Below are positions 10,214 to 19,382 of a stretch of DNA of 64,000 bases, piece after piece. Under the pieces are notes generated by a model. It saw only the letters and a list, made by a program, of their open reading frames with translations, did no database searches and was not told where the DNA came from. The stretch covers positions 4,228,001 through 4,292,000 of the forward strand of contig NZ_CP070491.1 of the NCBI RefSeq assembly GCF_016925495.1, read 5' to 3'. Origin of the DNA: Methylococcus sp. EFPC2 (GTDB lineage Bacteria; Pseudomonadota; Gammaproteobacteria; Methylococcales; Methylococcaceae). Made by a program: the position numbers and the translations under genes. The stretch's first letter is position 1; the number at the start of each line of letters is the position of its first letter.

Positions 10214-10395
10214 TTGCTCTGCACTACCTGGGCGCCCGAAAAGATTCGTTTGGGGGCGAGGCAGCAACCGTTTGCGCCGCTTTCGCCGCATGGGTGCCTT
10301 GCGCTTGCCATAGGCGATGAAACTACTCATACGCGGGTTTTATTGTTATTTAAGGGCCTCCTCGCAAAAAACTGTAAAAATAAGAGTCAGCAACC

Positions 10396-12045
10396 ATGCC
10401 CAAATTGAACCGTTTAGCCGCCGTCGCCGTATTGTCCTCCACGCTTGCCGCCTGTGCCGCCGGCACCAGGCCGCCGACGGACAAGCCGGCCGATGCCCAC
10501 TTCACCCTCCTGCAAGTCAACGACACCTACAAGATCGAGGGTCTGGAAGGTGGGAGCAAGGGCGGTTTCGCGCGTTTGCGGACCTTGCGCAAGCAGTTGG
10601 AGGCCGGCGGGCGCAAGGTGCTGGTGCTGCATGGCGGCGACATCCTGTTTCCCTCGGTGATGAGCAAATATCTGCGCGCCCAGCCCGTCGTGAAGATCCT
10701 GAACGGGCTGGATGGCGACCCCGCGGCGTTCGACCCCTATCTCATCGCCACCTTCGGCAATCACGAGTTCGACGATCGCGACCCGGGCGTCTTGCTGGGG
10801 CGGGTGGCGCAGTCGGATTTCGATTGGGTGACGGCCAATGTCTATTACCGGTCGATTCCACAGGCGGGAGGCGAGCCGCTGTCCAAACGCCTGACCCATG
10901 TGCATGAAACGCTGGTGCGTGAGCTGGATGGCGTGAAAGTCGGCGTATTCGGCCTAACCACCGACGTGAACGACCGCGATTACGTGCGCTACGACTACGA
11001 GGGCGATGCCCGGCGGGTGGTCGTGCGCAAGTCCTTGGATAGTCTGAAGGAGCAGGGCGCGCAAGTGGTGATCGCCCTGACTCATCAGGATCTGGCCGAC
11101 GACGAGAAGCTGGCGGCGGAGTTTCCCGATATTGACTTGATCGTCGGCGGCCACGAACATTTTCACATCCAAAAGCGCGTCGGCCGGACCTGGATCACCA
11201 AGGCCGATGCGGACAACCAGAGCGCGGTGGTCTACGACGTGACCGTGCGGCCCGGCCAGCCTTTAGAAGCCACGCCGCGCAAGATCGACCTGGATGCCGG
11301 TACCGAGAAGGATGCTGCGCTACAGGCCGAGGTGGAAAAATACCGCGCGCAGTTGAATGCCACGGTGAAGCAGCAGACCGGCCGCGATGCCGGGGAGGTC
11401 GTGGGCCGGGCGGTCAATCTGCTGGAAGGCATAGAGACGGCGGTGCGCGGGCGAGAAACCGCGCTGGGCAATTTCCTGGCCGATACGATCCGCACGCGCA
11501 TGAAAACAGACGTGGCCTTCACCAACGGCGGCGGCATACGCATCAACGACAACATCCTGCCGGGGCCCATTACCTCGCTCGACCTGGAAGGCCTCTTCTA
11601 TTTCGACAACCAGTTGGTCGCCGGAGAAGTCACGGGGGCTGAACTGCTGGACATCCTGAACAACGCGGTTTCCAAGGTCCATCTGGGCGACGGCCGATTC
11701 CTCCAAGTTTCCGGGTTGCGCTTCGAGTACCGCAATGTCGGCAACGAGGATGCGCCGCGATTCACGGTGGCCGCCGAAGATGTCGGGATCAGGCCGCAAG
11801 GCAGCCGGGATTTCCGCCCGCTCGATCTGACGCGTCGATACACGGTGGGAACCACCGATTTCATCTGGGATTCGGGCTACAAGGATGGCTACGTACTGTT
11901 TGCCAAGGGCAAGGGCGAAACCAGCCCGCCCTTGATCGCCCGCGAGCCGGTGAGCTTCCGCCGCGCGGTGGAAGAGGCCATCGGGCGTCTCCCCGACAAA
12001 ACGGTCACCACCGCCATCGAGGGTCGCATCCGGCGAGTGGAATAG
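10396..12045 (+). CDS. lipoprotein bifunctional metallophosphatase / 5'-nucleotidase
   Basis: A predicted periplasmic nucleotidase of the UshA/SoxB-like superfamily. It has 549 residues with a lipoprotein signal whose lipobox is LAAC (Cys ~20). Dinuclear metal motifs are in order: LLQVNDTY, LHGGDILFPS, FGNHEFDDRD, ALTHQDL and GGHEHFHI. The C-terminal 5'-nucleotidase domain carries FTNGGGIRIND and FYFDNQLVAGEVTGAELLD. A role in salvage of nucleotides or other phosphate esters is inferred; substrate cannot be read from the sequence. The gene is monocistronic. Confidence 0.9.
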   Translation: MPKLNRLAAVAVLSSTLAACAAGTRPPTDKPADAHFTLLQVNDTYKIEGLEGGSKGGFARLRTLRKQLEAGGRKVLVLHGGDILFPSVMSKYLRAQPVVKILNGLDGDPAAFDPYLIATFGNHEFDDRDPGVLLGRVAQSDFDWVTANVYYRSIPQAGGEPLSKRLTHVHETLVRELDGVKVGVFGLTTDVNDRDYVRYDYEGDARRVVVRKSLDSLKEQGAQVVIALTHQDLADDEKLAAEFPDIDLIVGGHEHFHIQKRVGRTWITKADADNQSAVVYDVTVRPGQPLEATPRKIDLDAGTEKDAALQAEVEKYRAQLNATVKQQTGRDAGEVVGRAVNLLEGIETAVRGRETALGNFLADTIRTRMKTDVAFTNGGGIRINDNILPGPITSLDLEGLFYFDNQLVAGEVTGAELLDILNNAVSKVHLGDGRFLQVSGLRFEYRNVGNEDAPRFTVAAEDVGIRPQGSRDFRPLDLTRRYTVGTTDFIWDSGYKDGYVLFAKGKGETSPPLIAREPVSFRRAVEEAIGRLPDKTVTTAIEGRIRRVE

Positions 12046-12118
12046 CGTGAGGGGGTAGGCTTCAGCCCGCTCTCGCAAAGCCGGAAGCGACAGCGATTGC
12101 TGCACGAGTAAACACCAC

Positions 12119-12352
12119 ATGGCCCGATGCGGAATCAGCCACGAATACCCGGTTAGGATCGTTCCCGTGGACGATGAAGGCATAGCCGGAGCGGATCGCG
12201 TCATAGGATCCGCGGAAACCCTGGCGCAGGCGATTGCGTTGGCCGAACGCCTCGGCTACGCCGTGCGTACAGCGGAAGAAGGAGGCTGCAGCCGCTTCGT
12301 GCCCGCAAGGGAAGGGCAGAGCTATTTCAGCCTGACGGTATATGCCGAGTGA
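12119..12352 (+). CDS. small hypothetical protein
   Basis: A possible 77-residue soluble protein with a repeated Ala/Glu helix (AETLAQAIALAERLGYAVRTAEEGG) and a C-terminal strand-rich end (SYFSLTVYAE). Composition is protein-like. A weaker opposite-strand frame covers the same bases. No ribosome site stands out and no family is recognised. It lies alone between the nucleotidase and the convergent copD gene. Confidence 0.45.
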   Translation: MARCGISHEYPVRIVPVDDEGIAGADRVIGSAETLAQAIALAERLGYAVRTAEEGGCSRFVPAREGQSYFSLTVYAE

Positions 12353-12449
12353 TGGGCCTGTAAGGTGGAGGGTCAAGCGACGTTTACGACAGGAGGGCTG
12401 GAATTCCCCACGGTCATTCCAGCCTTCCTGGTTAACCCATCGCTTTGGA

Positions 12450-14090
12450 TCAGTAAAGCGGCTCCCGATAGAACATCAGGAAGTTGCCGATCAGGAACAT
12501 GGCCGAGATGGCGATGAAACCAGCGAAACGCCCTTCCACGTAGCCCTCGTTCGTCGCCAGACGCAATTCCAGCCAGCGGCCGGCCGCCATGATGACGGCG
12601 AGCAGGCCCATGGTGGTGTGGGTGGACTGGATCAGAAATTCGCTCTTGAGCTCGAATTCCGCGTGCGCATGGGTCAGCAGCAGGATGCCGCCGAATGCGC
12701 ACAGGATGGGAAATACGTACTGCAGCTTGCGCGCTTCGGGATGGGTGCGGGCGCGAAGTTCCATGACGCCCAGCACGAAGGCCAGCAGGGTGGCGATGCG
12801 GTGCTGGAAGACCTCGCCGTTGCCGAAGGTGCTCTCCCAGAATCCTATGGGACCCAGCGGCCAGGTTTCCGCGTCGCTGCGGAAGAACAGGAACAAGCTC
12901 AGACCCACGAAGCCCAGCGGCCAATAGTTCGCCCAGCGGAGCCCGCGGACATAGGACAACATGGCCAGCAGGCCCATGCCGGTGAGGAACAGGCCGGAGA
13001 CGTTGTGGTTGTAGTCCGACCATTCGGTCGCGGCGACCGAGGGCACCTTGTCGACCACCGCCACACGGCCGGCCTCGCCCGCCAGCAGGGCTTCGTGCGA
13101 GGGCGATTCGATCTTGGGCAGGCGCGGTTTGAACATGTTGATCACGTCCGCGACCTGGGCGGTGCGGTCCGGGATGTCTACCGAAGGCGGCTGTGAAGAC
13201 AGCGTCGCGGCGATGAACAGGATGCCGACCAGGATGAAGGTTTCCGCTTCGATGTAGTAGGGAACCTTTTTGGTGACGGTCGGATCGCCGGCATTCGCCC
13301 GCCAAAGCCGGCCGGCGCGGTGATTGAGGAAGGCGAATCCTAGGGCGACCAGCAGCAGCCACACCTTGGTGACCACCAGGCTGCCGTAGCCGGTGCCGAA
13401 TAGGCCGTCCCAACTACCGATGTAGGTCCAGGCCAAAGGCAGGCCGGTGACCAGCAGCAGCACGACCGAGCTGACGCCCAGCAAGCCGAAGCGCGTGATC
13501 GCCAGCGGCCAAAGGGCCTTGGCTTCGTCGTTCAGCCGGCTGGTCCGCCACAAAACCATCAATTGCGCGACGCAGCCGAACCAGACGGCGGCGGCGAGCT
13601 GGTGCGCCACGGTGGTGATCATCAGCAGTTCGCGTTGCTCGAAGCGGCCCACCGCATGTACCAGCCAGGCGCCGCTGACGACCAGCGGCAGGGTGAGCAG
13701 GGCGACGATCTGCCAGTTCCTCTTGTCACGCGGCGCCTGGTTCAGGCGCTTGGCCACCCAGATGAAGCCCAAAGCCAGTATCAGCCGCAACAGGCCGGCC
13801 TTGAACTGCACGGTGTTGGCGTAAGGCCCCAAGGGCAGTTCGCCCAGCGTCGCGGCCAGCACCGCGCCCTTGATCACCAGCTTGGTGCCCACTGAGGCGG
13901 CCAGCGATACGGCGCCGATATTGAGCAGCTTCACGCTGCGCGTGACGACGGCGTCGCCGGCCGCCGCCGGAGTGCCGACGCGCAGGATGAAGAAGCTCCA
14001 CAGCACGCTGCCGACCACCAGGGCGTAGCTGATGAGCATCAGCCCGCCCAGGAAGTCGTCGATGAAATTGGCCAGGCCTTGTATGTACAT
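12450..14090 (-). CDS. copD: CopD-domain copper resistance/import membrane protein
   Basis: A polytopic inner-membrane protein of 546 residues with a dozen or more hydrophobic helices from residue ~10 to the C-terminus. It has the CopD-family pattern of a first helix bundle, an RLNQAPRDKRNWQ-type loop, then HAVGRFEQRELLMITTVAHQLAAAVWFG with conserved histidines. CopD proteins are thought to move copper across the inner membrane together with CopC. The ATG lies 6 bp after the copC stop. The C-terminal third (from ~380) is longer than in the short CopD proteins and may be a lineage addition. Confidence 0.82.
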   Translation of the reverse strand: MYIQGLANFIDDFLGGLMLISYALVVGSVLWSFFILRVGTPAAAGDAVVTRSVKLLNIGAVSLAASVGTKLVIKGAVLAATLGELPLGPYANTVQFKAGLLRLILALGFIWVAKRLNQAPRDKRNWQIVALLTLPLVVSGAWLVHAVGRFEQRELLMITTVAHQLAAAVWFGCVAQLMVLWRTSRLNDEAKALWPLAITRFGLLGVSSVVLLLVTGLPLAWTYIGSWDGLFGTGYGSLVVTKVWLLLVALGFAFLNHRAGRLWRANAGDPTVTKKVPYYIEAETFILVGILFIAATLSSQPPSVDIPDRTAQVADVINMFKPRLPKIESPSHEALLAGEAGRVAVVDKVPSVAATEWSDYNHNVSGLFLTGMGLLAMLSYVRGLRWANYWPLGFVGLSLFLFFRSDAETWPLGPIGFWESTFGNGEVFQHRIATLLAFVLGVMELRARTHPEARKLQYVFPILCAFGGILLLTHAHAEFELKSEFLIQSTHTTMGLLAVIMAAGRWLELRLATNEGYVEGRFAGFIAISAMFLIGNFLMFYREPLY

Positions 14091-14096
14091 GAATAA

Positions 14097-14489
14097 TTAC
14101 CGCTGAGCTGAGACTTTGAAACGAAGCACGTCTTCGGTGATGTGGCCGTCGGCCGCGAACACCTTGTATTTGATGGCGTAATCGCCTTCGCTGAGGGCAG
14201 GCACCTTGATGATCACCTGACCCGGCTTCTTGCCCGAGGCGATCTCCAGCGGGTGATAGATGTCGCCCTTGCTGACCAGAAAGACCTTGGACAGGCCCAG
14301 CTCCACGTTGGAGTTGAAATGCAGCACGACCTCGGTTTCGTGGTTGACTTCGATGGGCTTGTGCTTGAGCGAGGATTCGGTGACCACGGCATGGGCCGCG
14401 ACTTCGGCTGTCGGAGCGAGCAGCAGGCCACAAGCGATCAGGGGTAAGAACAGGCGTCGCAGGGTCGCAGGCAGGAGCTTATCGATCAT
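14097..14489 (-). CDS. copC: CopC-domain periplasmic copper-binding protein
   Basis: A 130-residue exported protein. The signal peptide (~1-32) ends in EVAA and cleavage leaves a mature N-terminal His (HAVVTESS), the usual Cu(II) ligand of CopC. The second ligand set appears as the D-G-H of VFAADGHITED near residue 115. The Met-rich Cu(I) site of Pseudomonas CopC is absent, so this looks like the Cu(II)-only type common in methanotrophs (family knowledge). It forms a two-gene unit with copD. Confidence 0.88.
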   Translation of the reverse strand: MIDKLLPATLRRLFLPLIACGLLLAPTAEVAAHAVVTESSLKHKPIEVNHETEVVLHFNSNVELGLSKVFLVSKGDIYHPLEIASGKKPGQVIIKVPALSEGDYAIKYKVFAADGHITEDVLRFKVSAQR

Positions 14490-14587
14490 GTAAACATTCC
14501 TTCTGTAGGGTAAGGGTACACGGGGGCAGACAAGGTCTGATCAGGTCAAAGAGGAGGCGCCCGAAGCGGGTGTCCTCCGTCGAGGCC

Positions 14588-15979
14588 TCAAGCGCCGGCT
14601 TTTTGCTTCAAGGCGTGGCTGATGAGGTTCTTGCCCAGGTCCTTGATGGCGCCGCCGACTTCCTGGGTATCGCCGATGACCTGATCCATGGCCGAAATGA
14701 TCCAGTCGCGGTCCTTGTCGTTCACCACCAAAGGCGGCAGGAATTTGACCACGTTCATGCCGTGGCCGGCCACCTGGCTGAGGATGCGATGGTTCTTGAA
14801 CAGCGGGATGGTGATGGTCTGGCTGAACAGTCCTTTGTTGGCCGCTTCCAGGCCGGCGAAGGCGGCCTTGCGCAGCAGGCCGTCGGGTGAACCGAATTCC
14901 ACCGCGATCATCAGCCCCTTGCCGCGCACCTGCTTGAGGAAGTCGTATTTGGGGATCATGGCCTCCAGGCCGGCGATGATCTCACCGCCGATCTTGGCGG
15001 CATTCTCGACCAGCTTTTCATCGTCGATGACCTGCAACGCGGCGATGCCGGCGGCCATGGCCATGTTGTTCTTGGAGAAGGTGGAGCCGTGCACCACGGC
15101 GCGGTCCATGCGGTTGAACACCGAATCCATGATCTTGTCGGTCATGGCAACGGCGCCTACAGGGATGAATCCGCCCGACAAGGCCTTGGCCATCAGTATC
15201 ATGTCCGGTTCCACACCCCAGTGCTCGATGGCCCAGAACTTACCCGTGCGGGCGATGCCGGTCTGGATCTCGTCGGCGACGAACAGGGTGCCGTATTGCT
15301 TGCACAGCTTGGCGGCTTCGGCCAGGTAATTGTCGCCGGGCAGGTTCACGCCCTTGCCCTGGATGGGTTCGACGATGAAGGCGCCGACATCCTTGTTGCG
15401 CAGGGCTCTGTCCAGCGCGGCCAGATCGTTGAACGGCACGCTGCTGACGCCGGGCAGCAGGGGGCCGAAGCCTTCCTTGAAGACTTCCTCGCCGTTCAGC
15501 GACAGGGCACCCAGGGTGAGGCCATGGAAAGCATGCTCGCAGTAGACGATCTTCTCGCGCTTGGTGGTGTAGCGGGCGAACTTGATGGCCGCTTCCACCG
15601 CTTCCGCCCCGGAGTTGCAGAAGAAGGCCTTGGTCAGCTTGGGCGGGCATTTTTCCAGGATCTTCTCGGCCAATATCCCCGACAGCAGCGAGACGTCCAT
15701 CTGCACCATGTCCGGCAGTTCGGCGTCGAGCACATCCTTCAGCGCCCGGATGATGGTCGGGTGGTTGCGGCCCAGGGCGAACACGCCGAAGCCGGACAGC
15801 AGGTCGAGGTACTCGCTGCCCTTTTCGTCGTAGAGATAGGGACCTTGCGCCCGCGTGTAGACCCGGTCGTAGCCTATGGTCTTGAGCACGCGCACCATCT
15901 GGGTGTTGAGATGTTTTTCGTGCAGGTCGAAATTTTCTCCGGCCCGTTCCTTGAGCAGTTCGGCGATGGATATGGACAT
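14588..15979 (-). CDS. hpnO: aminobacteriohopanetriol-forming class III aminotransferase
   Basis: A PLP-dependent class III aminotransferase of 463 residues. FCNSGAEAVEAAIKFAR and FVADEIQTGIARTGKFWA are family motifs and the PLP lysine is in ILMAKALSGG. The sequence alone fits acetylornithine/ornithine-type aminotransferases. Placement directly after hpnN in a hopanoid cluster supports HpnO, which in other bacteria installs the terminal amine of 35-aminobacteriohopane polyols. The start is 40 bp from the hpnN stop. Confidence in the aminotransferase class is higher than in the hopanoid substrate. Confidence 0.85.
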   Translation of the reverse strand: MSISIAELLKERAGENFDLHEKHLNTQMVRVLKTIGYDRVYTRAQGPYLYDEKGSEYLDLLSGFGVFALGRNHPTIIRALKDVLDAELPDMVQMDVSLLSGILAEKILEKCPPKLTKAFFCNSGAEAVEAAIKFARYTTKREKIVYCEHAFHGLTLGALSLNGEEVFKEGFGPLLPGVSSVPFNDLAALDRALRNKDVGAFIVEPIQGKGVNLPGDNYLAEAAKLCKQYGTLFVADEIQTGIARTGKFWAIEHWGVEPDMILMAKALSGGFIPVGAVAMTDKIMDSVFNRMDRAVVHGSTFSKNNMAMAAGIAALQVIDDEKLVENAAKIGGEIIAGLEAMIPKYDFLKQVRGKGLMIAVEFGSPDGLLRKAAFAGLEAANKGLFSQTITIPLFKNHRILSQVAGHGMNVVKFLPPLVVNDKDRDWIISAMDQVIGDTQEVGGAIKDLGKNLISHALKQKAGA

Positions 15980-16019
15980 GGTGAACTCGGTGTGTAGGTT
16001 GAAACGTGATTTTACAAAA

Positions 16020-18650
16020 CTATGCGCGGCGATGTTTGAGCTTGAGCGCGCTGAAGGCCGGCAGTACGACCAGAGAACAAAGCAAGGTCATGAACAGGCC
16101 CAGGGCCAGCAGGAAGCCCATGGACGCTGTGCCGGGATGCGGCGTGAAGGCCAGGCTGGCGAAGCTGAATACGGTAGTGAGCGAGCCGTAGAACACCCCT
16201 TGAGCCTCGCTGGTGCTGAGCAGGTTTTCGTCCTCTGAATGCAGGTAATGCAACCGGTGCGCCATGTGGATGCCGCTGTCCACGCCCAGGCCGAACAGCA
16301 GGGGCAGGGCGATGATGTTGGCGAAGTTGAGCGGGGTGTGGAACACCACGGTGCCGGCCGCGGTGAACAGGGAAGCCAGCAACAGGGGCAGCAGCACCAG
16401 CAGGGTGTCCTTGACGCTGCGCAGTATGATCAGCAACAGCAGGGTGATGGCGCCCAGCGCGATGGTGAAGGCTTCGACGAAGGCCTTGACCGCTTCGTTC
16501 ATGGATTCCAGATAGGTCACCGGCAGGTCGGTCACTTCCGGATCGATCTTCTGCGCTTCCAGGATGAACTCCCGCAAGTTTTCCAGATCGTTCAGGTCTT
16601 TCTTGGGAAATACCTGGATACGATAGAGCCCGTCCTTGCTGAGCCATCGATCGACGATGTCGGCGGGCAGCGTTTCCCTCTCGACCGGGCTGGCGTCGAG
16701 GCCGCTTTTCAAGGTGTTGATGGTGGCGGGAAGGGCGCTCAACACGCTGGTTTGTAGACGGTCCAGAACGGCCTGGCTGTCCTCGGCGGGGAGTTCGCGC
16801 TGGGCTTCGAGCAAGCCGTCGACGGCGTCCAGCGTCGCGCGCAGGCTGGGCCTTTCCTCCTGGCTCAGGCGGGTGGCGAGCACGGCGCGGAATTTCTCCA
16901 CGGCGGCCCAGTCGGCGTTGCCCGTCGCGGGGGCCGGAAATTCGGCCAGGCGCGTGCCCAGCACCAGGCCCAGTTCCTCGATCAGAGCCAATTTCTCGTC
17001 CTGATCCGCGGGTATGAAGTCGAACAGGGATTCGACCTTGTCGACGGTCGGCAACTGCTCGAAGCGCGCCTGCTTGTCGCGGGCTTCCGCTTCGCTGCGC
17101 GCCAGCGACGCCAGAGTCATGGGCGAAGTGTCCCGGGATTGCAGCAGGTATTTGAAGGTCTTGACCGACTCGGTGTTGGGGTCGCGCAGATTGATCGGAT
17201 TGAAGTCGACTTGTACGCGGGCCAGCAGCACACAGGCGAGCACCGTCAGGATCGCGGATATCCAGCGGATGGGCCGGGCATAACGCAGGGGCCAGTTGGA
17301 CAGCAACGAAGTCCGCCGGTGCGCGCCGGCGGATGCGCGCGGCGGCTTGAGCGGCAGGATGTTCATGATGGCCGGCAGCACGGTGAACGTGGTGATCAGG
17401 GCGATGATCATGCTGGTGCCCGCGATCATGCCCAGTTCGGACACGCCGATGTAGTTGGTGGGGATGAAGGCGTAGAGGCCGATGGCGGCGGTGATGGCGC
17501 AGAGGATCAAGGCGGTGCCGGTCGAGGTCAGCGTGTCGCGCAGGGCGTCGCGCTGGGACTCGCCGCGCAGTATCAGCTCCCGGTAACGCAGGCAGAAATG
17601 CGAGGAAAAGGCGTCGCCCATGCCGATGAACAACACGGCGAAGGCGATGGAGATCAGGTTGAGATGGCCTATCGCATAGGCCGCAAAGCCCATGGAAAAC
17701 ACCAGTCCCAGGGTCAGGGTGAGGAAGGTGGCGAACATCAGGCGGAACGAGCGGTAGGCGATCCATAACGTGATGCACACCAGTATCATGGAGGCGACGC
17801 CGGCCGCCGCCGTGCCCTGGCCTATGGTCTGCATTTCCTCGTGCTCAAGCACCACCTCGCCGGTCTTGTGCGCCTGGACCCGGGCCAGGTCTCCCGTGAG
17901 CGTCTCGGCGACCGCGCTATCGATGGCGGCGATACTTTGCTCCGCCGGCAGCATTTCCGAGAAGTTCAGGATGGGGGTGACGAAGATGAAGCGTTTGGTA
18001 ACGCCAAGTCCGTCTTTCTGGTCCAGCATCAATTGCTGCCAGGAGAGTTGATAGGCTTGTCCGGCGCGCACCGCCTCGATGGCCTCGTTCAAGCGGGCGA
18101 GCACCGGATCCAGGTCCAGGGCCAAATCGTCATCCTTGGCTTCGATGGCCTGGCTCAGTATGCCCAGCAGGCCGTGCAGGCTGTTGTCCTGCGATAGCCG
18201 GCCGATGAAGGGCTGGGCCTGGCTGAGTTTTTCCGACAGTTTTTGCAGCTCCGGCAGACTCAGATAGAGCATGCCGTTGCGCTCGAAGAAGCCGCCTTCG
18301 TCCGGCTGGTAGATCGACTTGATACTGTCCGGATGAGCGCGCAATTTCTCCCCGAGCCGCTTGGTCGCCTCGGAGGTTAGTTCGGGCGTGGGGCCCTCGA
18401 CCAGCAGCAGGATCGTGCTCACGTCCTGGGGGAACGCGTGTTCCAGCCGGATGCGGTTTTTCTGGAAAGGCAGTTCGATGGACAGCATGTCCGCCGTGTT
18501 GGTGTTCACGGTCAGGTTTTCGTAGGCGTATTTGCCGACATAGCCGCAGGCGACGAGGGTGATGATCAGCAGAGGCCAGGGACGGCTGAGTATGCTGGCT
18601 TCCCACCAGTGGATGACTTTGATCAGCAGGTTGTGTGCGGCTTTGTTCAT
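16020..18650 (-). CDS. hpnN: hopanoid RND transporter
   Basis: An RND/MMPL-type inner-membrane protein of 876 residues that carries hopanoids toward the outer membrane (known for HpnN). It has a first helix at ~24-42, a large periplasmic domain (~45-270), a helix bundle (~275-430) with FIGMGDAFSSHFCLRYRE, a second periplasmic domain and a C-terminal bundle with FGLGVDSGIHMAHR. Its length matches the family. It lies 24 bp after hpnG on the same strand. Confidence 0.92.
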   Translation of the reverse strand: MNKAAHNLLIKVIHWWEASILSRPWPLLIITLVACGYVGKYAYENLTVNTNTADMLSIELPFQKNRIRLEHAFPQDVSTILLLVEGPTPELTSEATKRLGEKLRAHPDSIKSIYQPDEGGFFERNGMLYLSLPELQKLSEKLSQAQPFIGRLSQDNSLHGLLGILSQAIEAKDDDLALDLDPVLARLNEAIEAVRAGQAYQLSWQQLMLDQKDGLGVTKRFIFVTPILNFSEMLPAEQSIAAIDSAVAETLTGDLARVQAHKTGEVVLEHEEMQTIGQGTAAAGVASMILVCITLWIAYRSFRLMFATFLTLTLGLVFSMGFAAYAIGHLNLISIAFAVLFIGMGDAFSSHFCLRYRELILRGESQRDALRDTLTSTGTALILCAITAAIGLYAFIPTNYIGVSELGMIAGTSMIIALITTFTVLPAIMNILPLKPPRASAGAHRRTSLLSNWPLRYARPIRWISAILTVLACVLLARVQVDFNPINLRDPNTESVKTFKYLLQSRDTSPMTLASLARSEAEARDKQARFEQLPTVDKVESLFDFIPADQDEKLALIEELGLVLGTRLAEFPAPATGNADWAAVEKFRAVLATRLSQEERPSLRATLDAVDGLLEAQRELPAEDSQAVLDRLQTSVLSALPATINTLKSGLDASPVERETLPADIVDRWLSKDGLYRIQVFPKKDLNDLENLREFILEAQKIDPEVTDLPVTYLESMNEAVKAFVEAFTIALGAITLLLLIILRSVKDTLLVLLPLLLASLFTAAGTVVFHTPLNFANIIALPLLFGLGVDSGIHMAHRLHYLHSEDENLLSTSEAQGVFYGSLTTVFSFASLAFTPHPGTASMGFLLALGLFMTLLCSLVVLPAFSALKLKHRRA

Positions 18651-18674
18651 CGAGGATTTAGGCGGCGGAGGCGC

Positions 18675-19382
18675 TCAAACGGCCAGGTCGGGGCCCAGGT
18701 GGTTGGCGGCGAGGGTCAGGGTCTGCAAGGCGGCCCGGAAGTGGGCGCCCAACTGGATCAGGCCGATGAAATCGGTCGGATGTCTTAACGCATGCCCCAG
18801 GAGGCGGGGAATGCGGACGTGGCCGGCCTCGTCCATGCCGGCCACCACGGCGCCGGGCAAGCTCATGGAGGCCGGATCGGCGATGGCCCTGATCGCCACG
18901 AAAGGCAGGGCGTATTTCTGCGCGGTGCGGGCCAGGGCAACACTTTCCATGTCCAGGGCCAGCGCACCGGTGCGCTCATGCAGCGTCCGTTTGGCTGAGG
19001 CGGTCGCGACGATTTCCACGCTGCCGGCGAGCGTGCCGTGATGGCAGTTGATGTGCGGAGCCAGCGTGGCGGCGATGCGCTCCCGCCAGTATGACGTGGT
19101 ATCCAGCGCAGCGCCGTCGGGACTATGCAGCGTGTGGGGGAGGGCCAGGTCGCCGGGGCGAAGCGCGGGTGCCAGGGCGGCGGCGCAACCCCAGGACACC
19201 AGGCCGGATATGCCCAGGTTCACCAGGGCGGTCGCGGCCGAGGCGGCGGCCTTGGGGCCGGCGCCCGAGATGATGAGCAGGCGGGATTCGTCGAGCGCCA
19301 CGGGTGCGCTCGAATTCAATCGTGTTCGGTGGAGACTGCGCGCTTCGTCCGGCAGTGCGACGACGATGCCGACCCGTTTCAC
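18675..19382 (-). CDS. hpnG: hopanoid-associated phosphorylase / adenosylhopane nucleosidase
   Basis: HpnG removes adenine from adenosylhopane, the HpnH product, on the way to bacteriohopanetetrol. The 235-residue protein belongs to the purine nucleoside phosphorylase (PNP/UDP) superfamily: GIVVALPDEA at the N-terminus, LISGAGPKAA, and ALDMESVALA with the catalytic-region glutamate. The start is GTG at 19382, overlapping the shc stop (GTGA, 4 bp). A longer same-frame extension upstream runs antiphase through shc and is not real. Confidence 0.9.
   Translation of the reverse strand: MKRVGIVVALPDEARSLHRTRLNSSAPVALDESRLLIISGAGPKAAASAATALVNLGISGLVSWGCAAALAPALRPGDLALPHTLHSPDGAALDTTSYWRERIAATLAPHINCHHGTLAGSVEIVATASAKRTLHERTGALALDMESVALARTAQKYALPFVAIRAIADPASMSLPGAVVAGMDEAGHVRIPRLLGHALRHPTDFIGLIQLGAHFRAALQTLTLAANHLGPDLAV

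Noticed and set aside
12062-12376. 104-codon minus-strand frame between the nucleotidase and copD
   Set aside because: It overlaps a plus-strand frame with better composition, has no recognisable ribosome site and no family features.
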